Shown: piece after piece, positions 1 through 5,858 of the stretch | Layout of the letters: each line of letters begins with the position of its first letter | How positions within the stretch are numbered: the stretch's first letter is position 1 | Assembly (NCBI GenBank): GCA_021789095.1 | Contig: JAJYJX010000073.1 | Coordinates: 1 to 11,385 of the forward strand | Length of the DNA: 11,385 nt | DNA from: a bacterium | GTDB lineage: Bacteria > JAMCPX01 | Direction of reading: 5' to 3' | The notes under the pieces: model-generated | Database searches by the model: none | Told to the model about the DNA's origin: nothing | What the model saw: only the letters and a program-made list of their open reading frames with translations | Position numbers and translations under genes: made by a program

Positions 1-28
1 TGCTGAGCTTGTATTGATTTGGTTCTAT

Positions 29-60
29 AAAAGGGCGGGCGTCAGCCCGCCCTTTTTCTT
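29..60 (+). terminator. Rho-independent terminator of an upstream gene
   Basis: A perfect 8-bp GC stem (GGGCGGGC at 33-40 pairs with GCCCGCCC at 45-52) closes a 4-base loop and is followed by a T-run (53-57). The A-run at 29-32 lets the stem extend by four A-T pairs, so it could also work on the other strand. It most likely ends a plus-strand gene lying left of the window; no coding sequence of that gene can be recognised in the first 28 bases. Confidence 0.9.
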
Positions 61-140
61 GTTTTCTATCCCCCCGCTTCTCTCGTCCCGCTACCCGCTA
101 TTTTCTACTCTCCACTTATTCCTTGCTCCTCACTACTTTC
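57..140. other. Pyrimidine-rich intergenic tract
   Basis: About 84 bases are almost entirely C and T on the plus strand, with loosely recurring CCCGCT and CTACTC/CTCCAC-type units. No open frame, RNA gene or clear promoter is visible in it. It reads like decayed low-complexity repeat sequence. Confidence 0.5.
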
Positions 141-170
141 TTAACCCGAAAAATGCATTTTTCGGGTTAA
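141..170. repeat. Perfect 30-bp palindrome
   Basis: TTAACCCGAAAAATG is followed directly by its exact reverse complement. There is no following T-run, so it is not a typical terminator. It lies about 50 bases upstream of the membrane-protein gene at 222, where it could be an operator. The half-sequence TTAACCCsAAAAATGC also recurs at the ends of the inverted-repeat region at 2943-3187, which argues for a mobile or repeat-family sequence rather than a gene-specific operator. Confidence 0.75.
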
Positions 171-192
171 TATGATCTCCCTCATACACATT

Positions 193-216
193 TAAAATAT
201 CAATGTATATCATAAT
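193..216 (+). promoter_or_regulatory. Possible -10 boxes for the membrane-protein operon
   Basis: Two AT-rich hexamers resemble a -10 box: TAAAAT at 193-198 and CATAAT at 211-216. No convincing -35 box is seen at the right distance from either. If CATAAT is used, transcription would start at or next to the ATG at 222, giving a leaderless mRNA, which fits the absence of a Shine-Dalgarno sequence there. Confidence 0.25.
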
Positions 217-221
217 GTCCT

Positions 222-1592
222 ATGCAATTGGTTACGGACAAATCGCCGAAACTTACGATACCGTTCAGGTACCTGTTCACGGGTATAGCGGTGCTTGTTG
301 CCATATCCATTATTATCATATTCAAGGCACATGCATTGACAGGGTTCTTTTTCCGATCCGCAGTTTTCCTGCCGTTAACGCACCTGCTTACACTCGGCTG
401 GATAACATTGACGATTATAGGCGCGATGTTCCAGTTGATCCCCGTTGTGACTGAAAAGGTATTGTTCAGCGAGTCTATTGCAAAGGCTGTTTATTACCTG
501 TATCTTGCAGGGCTTGCATGGCTTATTTATGCATTTGCTTCAAATACGCAGGCAGATGCAGGCGCGGGCATTATCAGCATTGCCATTCTTTTGTTCCTTG
601 TTGATATTGCAGTGACAATAAACCCCGTTAGAGGACAACGCCATCCGGCGGCCGGAGGCGGCCTTCAATCACCGTTAGCTTCAAATGGCGATAGTCATGG
701 AATAGAACCGCCGGCTGTCTCTAACGGGGTAAAGGACATACAAAAGCCCGACCTCGCAGTGAGCTATGTCATTGCTGCTGTACTATTTCTTTTCCTTACA
801 ATTATCATAGGCTCTATCGCGGCAGCAGGGCTCCATCAACATATGGTGGATAACCCGGTTACATTCTTATTCCTGCATATAGCCGTTGCAGGCATAGGAT
901 GGGTCTGCTTTGTTGTCATAGGATTTTCCTTCAGGCTTATACCCATGTTTATCCTGTCCCATGGTTATGATGAGACATACGGCTGGACATCTTTTGCCAT
1001 GCTTTTGTCCGGTTTAATCCTGCTTGTCCTGTATTTTACATTGCAATTGTTCATACCAGGACTGAACGACATTGACTGGATCGGTCTTGCAGGGGGCATT
1101 ATTATACTTATCGGTATAATCAGCTATATATTCCAGATGCACGTGATCTATAAGCAGAGGACGCGCAGGCAGATCGAACCTGCTCTATGGTTTTCAATCT
1201 GTGCAACAGCTTACCTTCTTGTTGCAGGTTTAATCGGGGTATGGATGCTTGCTTTTCAGCATTCATTCAGGCTGGAGATTGTTTATGTCATTGCGGGACT
1301 GTTCGGTTTTGCAGGCATGTATATTATAGGGATGATGCACAAGATCGTGCCGTTCCTTCACTGGTATAACAAATACAGCTCCAAAATCGGGCTTGAAAAG
1401 GTGCCCATGACAAAGGACATGATAAACACGCCCTTCACATGGATTCAATTGTTTGTTTTTAATGCGGGTATAATAATAATAACAGCAGGGATCATGGCGA
1501 ATATGACAGGTATAATAGTTGTTTCCGGCATAGTGTTTTTAACAGGTTCACTTCTATTTTTATGGAATATAGCAAACGTGTTGAGAAAATAA
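222..1592 (+). CDS. Multi-helix membrane protein, cytochrome c oxidase subunit I-like
   Basis: A 456-residue integral membrane protein with roughly a dozen hydrophobic helices. It has the signature of short heme-copper-oxidase subunit I relatives (often labelled cbb3-type subunit I or NnrS-like): a helix H54-LLTLGW ending in IGAMFQLIP, repeated in the second half as H219-IAVAGIGW ending in IGFSFRLIP, then MMHKIVPFLHW with H373 and H380. These histidines are candidate heme or metal ligands; no substrate can be assigned. The frame is closed by a stop at 213-215, so ATG 222 is the first possible start, and it has no Shine-Dalgarno sequence. Residues 134-171, in a loop between helices, are encoded by a palindromic repeat element inserted in frame. 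It heads a probable operon with the DUF59 and DUF2249 genes, whose families are often found near nitrogen-oxide and anaerobic respiration genes. That suggests, but does not show, a redox or NO-related role. Confidence 0.8.
   Translation: MQLVTDKSPKLTIPFRYLFTGIAVLVAISIIIIFKAHALTGFFFRSAVFLPLTHLLTLGWITLTIIGAMFQLIPVVTEKVLFSESIAKAVYYLYLAGLAWLIYAFASNTQADAGAGIISIAILLFLVDIAVTINPVRGQRHPAAGGGLQSPLASNGDSHGIEPPAVSNGVKDIQKPDLAVSYVIAAVLFLFLTIIIGSIAAAGLHQHMVDNPVTFLFLHIAVAGIGWVCFVVIGFSFRLIPMFILSHGYDETYGWTSFAMLLSGLILLVLYFTLQLFIPGLNDIDWIGLAGGIIILIGIISYIFQMHVIYKQRTRRQIEPALWFSICATAYLLVAGLIGVWMLAFQHSFRLEIVYVIAGLFGFAGMYIIGMMHKIVPFLHWYNKYSSKIGLEKVPMTKDMINTPFTWIQLFVFNAGIIIITAGIMANMTGIIVVSGIVFLTGSLLFLWNIANVLRK
621..734 (+). 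repeat. In-frame palindromic element, copy 1 (NPVR...SNGVK)
   Basis: The element is bounded by ACCCCGTTAGAGG (622-634) and TCTCTAACGGGGT (718-730), inverted repeats matching at 12 of 13 positions. It lies inside the membrane-protein gene and contributes 38 codons beginning NPVR and ending SNGVK without breaking the frame. The core is proline- and glycine-rich, hydrophilic and unlike the flanking membrane helices. A second copy with the same ends in the same frame lies at 2327-2413. This resembles Rickettsia palindromic elements in principle, but the sequence family is different. Confidence 0.85.
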
Positions 1593-1608
1593 TCAGACTG
1601 TACCGCAG

Positions 1609-1715
1609 CGTCATTGCGAGGAAGCGGCGACTTGACGCAGCGACCGAAGCAATCTCAAAGCAGAGGGATAGCTTCGCCGATCCATTCCCCGGATGGGTGC
1701 CCCGCTCGCAATGAC
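1609..1715. repeat. Intergenic palindromic repeat with GTCATTGCGAG ends
   Basis: Terminal inverted repeats GTCATTGCGAG (1610-1620) and CTCGCAATGAC (1705-1715) enclose about 85 bases. Inside are further complementary pieces (GAAGC...GCTTC) and the familiar GAAGCAATCTC motif. This type of dispersed element is common in Desulfobacterota, Nitrospirota and Dehalococcoides genomes. It fills most of the gap between the membrane-protein gene and the DUF59 gene and has no coding capacity, so the transcript would carry it as an RNA hairpin. Its right end resembles part of the sequence at 3125-3157. Confidence 0.85.
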
Positions 1716-1751
1716 AGAAATAAAATTGTGACACAGTATTAAGGAGGATGT

Positions 1752-2051
1752 ATGGTAACACAGCAGGATGTATTAAAGGCGCTTGAGTCTGTTATAGACC
1801 CTGAACTCGGACTGAACATTGTTAAGATGGGCCTGGTGTATGATGTGAAAGTGGTCAATGACGAGGTTTATGTAAAGATGACGCTGTCTGCAAGAGCATG
1901 CCCTTTACACGGAAGCATACTGAGCGGCGCAGAGAACGTGATCAAAAGGCTTAACGATGTACAGGCCGTTAGGGTTGAGCTTGTTTGGGATCCGCCCTGG
2001 ACGCCTGACAGGATATCACCTGAAACCAGAAGGCGCATGGGATTCAGATGA
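1752..2051 (+). CDS. MIP18/DUF59-family iron-sulfur assembly factor
   Basis: A 99-residue single-domain protein of the MIP18 (DUF59, PaaD/SufT-like) family. It shows the family hallmarks: D16-P17-E18 followed by LGLNIVKMGLVYDV, the conserved Cys50 in ARACPLHG, and a C-terminal WDPPWTPDRIS segment. Relatives help deliver or mature iron-sulfur clusters in cytoplasmic proteins, and Cys50 is the expected reactive residue. The client protein here is unknown. A strong ribosome binding site (AAGGAGG, 1741-1747) precedes the ATG. Its stop overlaps the next start as ATGA, so the two are translationally coupled and probably work together. Family confidence is high; the specific role is inferred. Confidence 0.92.
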   Translation: MVTQQDVLKALESVIDPELGLNIVKMGLVYDVKVVNDEVYVKMTLSARACPLHGSILSGAENVIKRLNDVQAVRVELVWDPPWTPDRISPETRRRMGFR

Positions 2052-2932
2052 AGATTACACCGCAGACAAAGATAGTCGATGCAATCAAAGCCCATCCTGA
2101 GCTGATCGATGTGCTTGCATCATACAACAGCCACTTTGAGTTATTAAAGAATCCTATAATGAGGAAGACCTTTGCAAGGCTTGCAACAGTCAAACACGCT
2201 GCAAAGGTTGCAGGCGTCAATCTTACAGAGCTTATAAAGCTGCTCAATAGTGCTATCGGAGAAACAGTATCAGATGCAGATATGGTTGAGAGGGAAGACA
2301 GTAAGCCCGCATCAGATATGCCTGTAAACCCCGTTAGAGAAACTCGTTCTCTGACGGGTGGCTTTAAACCACTGTCAGTTTTGGATCCGGTGGGTTTCTC
2401 TAACGGGGTAAAGGCTGTTATAGAACAAAAACATGTAAAAACAGTAAACCTGGATGTAAGAGACATCATGAAAAAGGGCGGAGAGCCTTTTCATGTTATC
2501 ATGCAGACAGCTGCAAAGATAAAACAGGGTGAAGCGCTTGTGCTTGAGACCATATTTGAGCCCGCCCCGCTGTACGATGTACTTAAAAGAAGGGGATTTG
2601 AACACCAGACCGAGGTACTCGCCGAGGAGCATGTCAGGATATGGTTTTACAGGGTGACAAAGAAAGAGGATAAGCAAGGGAAAACGGATATTAGGGAGAG
2701 GATCAGGGAGGAAGGGGATACCGTATATCTTGATGTCGAAGGACTCGAACCGCCGCAGCCGATGGCATTAATCCTTGAAACAATGGCAAAGCTCGATCCG
2801 TCAAAAACGCTTGTGGTACATCATGAGCGCGTGCCTGTGTTTCTTTATCCAAAGCTCGAGGAGCGCGGGTATAAATACGAAACGCACGAGTTCGATTCAC
2901 GGAATGTAAAGCTTATTATAAAAAAACAGTAG
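2048..2932 (+). CDS. DUF1858 and tandem DUF2249 domain protein
   Basis: A 294-residue soluble protein with three recognisable parts. Residues 1-70 (ITPQTKIVDAIKAHPELIDVL) fit DUF1858. Residues 132-203 (VNLDVRDI...RIWFYR) and 226-293 (VYLDVEGLEPPQPMALIL...NVKLIIKK) are two copies of DUF2249, a small alpha-beta fold related to the SirA/TusA group. The usual cysteines of sulfur carriers are absent, so sulfur transfer cannot be claimed. DUF2249 proteins often lie beside NnrS, hemerythrin or hcp-type genes, hinting at a role in nitrogen-oxide or redox metabolism. The linker between DUF1858 and the first DUF2249 contains a 29-residue insertion (94-122) encoded by a palindromic repeat. The start ATG overlaps the DUF59 stop; there is only a weak, distant AGAAGG upstream, consistent with coupled translation. 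Confidence 0.85.
   Translation: MKITPQTKIVDAIKAHPELIDVLASYNSHFELLKNPIMRKTFARLATVKHAAKVAGVNLTELIKLLNSAIGETVSDADMVEREDSKPASDMPVNPVRETRSLTGGFKPLSVLDPVGFSNGVKAVIEQKHVKTVNLDVRDIMKKGGEPFHVIMQTAAKIKQGEALVLETIFEPAPLYDVLKRRGFEHQTEVLAEEHVRIWFYRVTKKEDKQGKTDIRERIREEGDTVYLDVEGLEPPQPMALILETMAKLDPSKTLVVHHERVPVFLYPKLEERGYKYETHEFDSRNVKLIIKKQ
2327..2413 (+). repeat. In-frame palindromic element, copy 2 (NPVR...SNGVK)
   Basis: Perfect 16-bp inverted repeats, ACCCCGTTAGAGAAAC (2328-2343) and its complement (2394-2409), bound an element inside the DUF1858/DUF2249 gene. It adds 29 codons (residues 94-122) starting NPVRE and ending GFSNGVK, in the same reading frame as the copy at 621-734. The left arm can also pair locally with TTCTCTGACGGG (2348-2359), with one mismatch, so a nested hairpin is possible. 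It falls exactly in the interdomain linker, where extra residues would be tolerated. Confidence 0.9.
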
Positions 2933-2942
2933 AGGACTGCAT

Positions 2943-3187
2943 TTAACCAAAAAATACATTTAAAAAATAGGGAAGTTTGTATAATGAGTGATAACCCTGT
3001 GTCAAATAAAGGTATTCTTCGAATATCAGAAAAGAAAAAACACAAAGTAATTGCATAGAAACTTACGAAGGACTTAAACATCGTTTATAGCAAAAACTCT
3101 CTATATCTTAGGTGGATCGCACGACCCATGCCCCGCATGGGTACCCCGGGCGAATGAACAAACTTCCCTGTCGCATTTTTGGGGTTA
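2943..3187. repeat. Degenerate inverted-repeat (MITE-like) region between convergent genes
   Basis: The left end (2943-2980) reads TTAACC, an A-run and then GGGAAGTTTGT. The right end (3158-3187), read on the minus strand, gives TTAACCCCAAAAATGC, then GACA, then GGGAAGTTTGT. The inner 11 bp are an exact inverted repeat (2970-2980 with 3158-3168), and the outer parts match with a 7-base length difference. The region lies between the ends of the DUF2249 gene and btuD. It holds no convincing gene and no T-tailed terminator. A 24-codon open frame at 2984-3058 is not recognisable. Confidence 0.5.
3122..3157. repeat. Hairpin sequence related to the GTCATTGCGAG repeat
   Basis: CCCATG (3125-3130) and CATGGG (3136-3141) form a 6-bp hairpin. 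The stretch from there to AATGA (3153-3157) aligns with the right end of the repeat at 1682-1714 (CCATxCCCCGxATGGGTxCCCCG...CG(C)AATGA), with a few changes. It appears to be a decayed fragment of that family inside the larger inverted-repeat region. It has no following T-run in either direction. Confidence 0.5.
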
Positions 3188-3198
3188 AGGAAGAACAA

Positions 3199-3939
3199 TC
3201 AGGGCCGGACTATAAACCGCTCGTCAGATATATGAAAGGTTTGCTTTATACTTTTGACCAGTTCTTTGCTCTCAGGGTGTTGTACGGTCACTATACAGCC
3301 GTTGTCCAGAAGACATAATCTTTCAAAAAATTCCATTGCGATGGGAAGCTCGTGCATCGCAGAGATTATTGTTATGCCGTTTCTGTGAAGCGATTTTAAC
3401 GTATTCATAAAACCGAGCTGATGACCGATGTCGAGGTGAGAAATGGGCTCGTCAAGCAGGAGTAATTCAGGCTCCTGCGCAATCGCCATTGCGAGCAGGG
3501 CTCTCTGTTTCTCACCCATTGAGAGCGTGAAGAAACGCCTGTGAGAAAGCTGTTTTATATCAGTAAGCTCAAGTGCATTGTTGATGGCTATCTTATCTTT
3601 TTCATCATGCTTTGAGAAGATGGTGGTGTAGGGATGCCTGCCCAATGCCGTCATCTCGTACACAGTATAATCAAAGGGCAGGTCAATTGCCTCCGGAACA
3701 TAGGCACGAATACGTGCAAGTGCCCTCTGTTTCAGTCTGTGCATATCCCTGTTGTCCAGCACGATAGTGCCGGAGTGAGGCTTTATGACGCCCGCTATAA
3801 GCTTGAGCAGTGTGGTTTTCCCTGAGCCATTGGGGCCTATAATGCCGATCATCTCTCCTTTATCAACCTCAAGGCTTAGCCCATTTATTTTGAATGTACT
3901 GTTTAAGGCAAATGAAATACTATTAATAGTAAGATACAT
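3199..3939 (-). CDS. btuD: Cobalamin ABC transporter ATP-binding protein BtuD
   Basis: A 246-residue ABC ATPase of the FecE/BtuD type that powers vitamin B12 import through BtuC. Visible motifs are Walker A G35-PNGSGKT, signature LSMGEKQ (139-145, with Met in place of the usual Gly), Walker B LLLLDEP (159-165), D-loop SHLD (167-170) and switch histidine H196 (AMHE). The Q-loop position reads VPE (81-83) instead of VPQ, an unusual change. Its ATG shares one base with the btuC stop (TGATG), so translation is coupled. Assignment to B12 rather than iron-siderophore rests on the riboswitch-controlled operon with btuB. It is the last gene of the operon, and no clear terminator follows. Confidence 0.9.
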   Translation of the reverse strand: MYLTINSISFALNSTFKINGLSLEVDKGEMIGIIGPNGSGKTTLLKLIAGVIKPHSGTIVLDNRDMHRLKQRALARIRAYVPEAIDLPFDYTVYEMTALGRHPYTTIFSKHDEKDKIAINNALELTDIKQLSHRRFFTLSMGEKQRALLAMAIAQEPELLLLDEPISHLDIGHQLGFMNTLKSLHRNGITIISAMHELPIAMEFFERLCLLDNGCIVTVQHPESKELVKSIKQTFHISDERFIVRP

Positions 3940-4955
3940 CAGAATCTATACCCTTTATATGTGCGTAATAACAGATAAAGGAAAAACGGCGCACCGATAA
4001 GCGATGTTATTACACCGACAGGCACCTCTACAGGTTTTAATACAGTCCTTGCGATCAGATCAGATATGAGCAAAAATATTGCGCCAATAAAAAGGCTGAC
4101 CATGACAAGTCTCTTATGTGATGGCCCTATTATAAGTCTTGTAATATGGGGCACAACAAGCCCTACAAATCCTACAAGCCCGCTCAAGTACACCGCAATC
4201 CCTGCAAGCAGTGCCGCAATAGTCATGGACAGCAGCCTCGTTCTCTCCACAGATACGCCCAGGCTCGATGCCTTTTCATCCCCGAATGAAAGTATATCAA
4301 GATATGGGGCTGTAAAGATTGCAAACACAATAAGAACAATAAATGTAGCACCGACAAAAATAAGCTCATGCCACCCTGTCTCCTTTATACCGCCCATAAG
4401 CCACAGCATTATAGAATAGATCCTTATTTGCATTGCATTACTCATAAGCATGACAAAAGACATTATAGAACCGAGCATCGCACTGATAGCGACGCCCGCA
4501 AGTATAAGATACAGTGGCGTTGAACTACCGGAGGATAAAGACAACAGGTAAACCATCGTCATGGCTGCGATAGCGCCTACGAATGCCGAAAGAGAGACCG
4601 GAATGCTGCTGAGGAGGAATGCCTGTGCTATGGACGCACCAAGTGCTGCACCCGCTGATATACCGAGGATATACGGGTCGGCAAGCGGGTTCCTCAGTAT
4701 TGCCTGAAAAATAGCTCCGCTTACACCAAGCCCCGCACCGACGATGATACCGGCTACGGCAACAGGCAGTCTTATGGATAAGATAATGGTACTGTCCACG
4801 CTTTTGGATGAAGCCAGAAATGCATGTACGATATTTGACAGGGATATGTTTACGGGTCCTATTGCGATGCTGAGCAGGAAGACTATTAAAAGACACAGCA
4901 AAAGCGTAAACCATAAAAGCCATGTATGCCGTTCTATAAATTGATGCAGTTTCAT
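3939..4955 (-). CDS. btuC: Cobalamin ABC transporter permease BtuC
   Basis: A 338-residue FecCD/BtuC-family inner-membrane permease with about ten hydrophobic helices, of normal length for the family. Characteristic stretches are GAGLGVSGAIFQAILRNPLADPYILG (residues 73-98), GLVGFVGLVVPHITR, and near the C-terminus VPVGVITSLIGAPFF. Two copies form the channel through which BtuF-bound corrinoid enters, driven by BtuD. The usual RLPR motif before the second helix, whose arginines contact the binding protein in E. coli BtuCDF, reads R62-LPV: the second arginine is replaced by valine. The start overlaps the btuF stop as ATGA, and the stop touches the btuD start. Confidence 0.92.
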   Translation of the reverse strand: MKLHQFIERHTWLLWFTLLLCLLIVFLLSIAIGPVNISLSNIVHAFLASSKSVDSTIILSIRLPVAVAGIIVGAGLGVSGAIFQAILRNPLADPYILGISAGAALGASIAQAFLLSSIPVSLSAFVGAIAAMTMVYLLSLSSGSSTPLYLILAGVAISAMLGSIMSFVMLMSNAMQIRIYSIMLWLMGGIKETGWHELIFVGATFIVLIVFAIFTAPYLDILSFGDEKASSLGVSVERTRLLSMTIAALLAGIAVYLSGLVGFVGLVVPHITRLIIGPSHKRLVMVSLFIGAIFLLISDLIARTVLKPVEVPVGVITSLIGAPFFLYLLLRTYKGYRF

Positions 4956-5848
4956 TTTGCAAACACCTCCGGATGGATGTCCCTTGCTATTTCAACATAC
5001 GCATTGATGATGTCAGGTCCTGGTCTTGACACCAGATTTGCATCAATATTATAAACCCTGCCTGTTTTGATAGCCTTTATTTCAGACCAGCCAGGCCTTC
5101 GCTTGAGCATGGTTATATCCAGTTTATGAGACATGATGATTATATCCGGATCTTTAGCAATAATGTATTCGGAAGACAACTGCGGCCACATTGTATTGGT
5201 AGTATGAGCAATATTTATCGCATGTGCCATGGTTATAAGGCTATCTATAAAGCTTCCCTTCCCTGCGGAAAATGGCCTTGATGGATCGGAGGCATCTATC
5301 TCAAAGTACACAAGCGGTGTTGTTCCGCAATGTCTTAACCTTGAATTTATCCAATCCAGCTCTTGTTTCATTTTATTTACAATAACGGATGCAGCGGCAT
5401 TTGCTGAAAAGATCCTGCCGGCAAGCTCTATATCATTCATTACCCCCTCGATATTATGGACCGATAGTATTATGCACGGGACGTTTAACCGCCCGAGCCT
5501 GTCACACAGCATGTCTTCTCCGTAAATCCCCATTACAAGATCAGGCTTTATAGAAACAATCTCTTCCATGGACGGATTAACAGAACCGACCCTTTTTACG
5601 GTATCCGGCAAGGGGTTGTCGTCCGTATTGCTTGCACCAACAATGACTGAAGTCATGCCAAGAGCGGACACAAGCCGGGTATTTGACGGTGCGAGTGTAA
5701 CAACCCTTTTGACGGGAAGGTGAATTGATACCTTTCTGCCTGCATCGTCAGGGACGGTTATATTCCCGTCGCCCTGTGCCTGGAGAGGCAATTCATGAAT
5801 TGCCCCTACGATAATTACGCACGTAATTATTATCAGCATCCTTTTCAT
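4952..5848 (-). CDS. btuF: Periplasmic cobalamin-binding protein BtuF
   Basis: A 298-residue class III periplasmic binding protein that would carry B12 to BtuCD. An N-terminal signal peptide (MKRMLIIITCVIIVGA) is followed by the family pattern DDAGRKVSIHLPVKRVVTLAPS, NPSMEEIVSIKPDLVMG, and WPQLSSEYIIAKDPDIII. I chose ATG 5848, 10 bases after the preceding stop, over an upstream in-frame ATG at 5878. The later start puts the signal peptide at the N-terminus; the earlier one would overlap the preceding gene by 20 bases. The first-lobe docking glutamate (E72 in E. coli, in the pattern PxxTE) is arginine here (R58 in PSNTR), while the second-lobe glutamate (E227 in SSE) is present. Residues 16-21 (AIHELP) of the signal region are encoded by a palindrome. 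The ligand assignment rests on operon context. Confidence 0.88.
   Translation of the reverse strand: MKRMLIIITCVIIVGAIHELPLQAQGDGNITVPDDAGRKVSIHLPVKRVVTLAPSNTRLVSALGMTSVIVGASNTDDNPLPDTVKRVGSVNPSMEEIVSIKPDLVMGIYGEDMLCDRLGRLNVPCIILSVHNIEGVMNDIELAGRIFSANAAASVIVNKMKQELDWINSRLRHCGTTPLVYFEIDASDPSRPFSAGKGSFIDSLITMAHAINIAHTTNTMWPQLSSEYIIAKDPDIIIMSHKLDITMLKRRPGWSEIKAIKTGRVYNIDANLVSRPGPDIINAYVEIARDIHPEVFAK
5787..5804. repeat. 18-bp palindrome inside the btuF signal-peptide region
   Basis: GGCAATTCATGAATTGCC is a perfect palindrome, extendable by two more pairs across one mismatch (AG...CT). On the coding strand it reads as A-I-H-E-L-P within VGAIHELPLQ of BtuF. It looks like a dispersed repeat that inserted in frame just after the hydrophobic core of the signal peptide, distinct from the NPVR...SNGVK family. 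Confidence 0.7.
5811..5830. repeat. 20-base inverted repeat just after the btuF start
   Basis: ATAATTACG and CGTAATTAT (9-bp arms, 2-base centre) lie 6 bases from the GGCAATTC palindrome, within codons 7-13 of btuF. They may be part of the same inserted unit, form an mRNA hairpin near the start codon, or be chance in an AT-rich signal-peptide region. Confidence 0.4.
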
Positions 5849-5858
5849 ATGACTAAGC

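Noticed and set aside
141-170. Palindrome as a rho-independent terminator
   Set aside because: The stem is AT-rich at its centre with no loop and no T-tail; the real terminator is at 29-60.
203-454. 83-codon open frame overlapping the start of the membrane-protein gene
   Set aside because: It runs in another frame over codons with clear membrane-helix content, has no ribosome binding site and no family resemblance.
621-2413. The two palindromic elements as a CRISPR array or riboswitch
   Set aside because: There are only two copies, 1.7 kb apart, inside coding sequence, with no regular spacers or conserved aptamer core.
2984-3058. 24-codon frame beginning MSDNPVSNKG in the convergent gap
   Set aside because: Very short, unrecognisable, weak ribosome binding site and inside a repeat-like region; not supportable as a gene.
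3122-3150. Hairpin as a shared terminator for the two convergent operons
   Set aside because: There is no T-run after the stem on either strand, and the sequence matches a repeat family instead.
3199-5848. The ABC transporter as an iron-siderophore system
   Set aside because: The FecCD-type proteins alone cannot decide, but the cobalamin riboswitch and the operon with a BtuB-like receptor favour B12.
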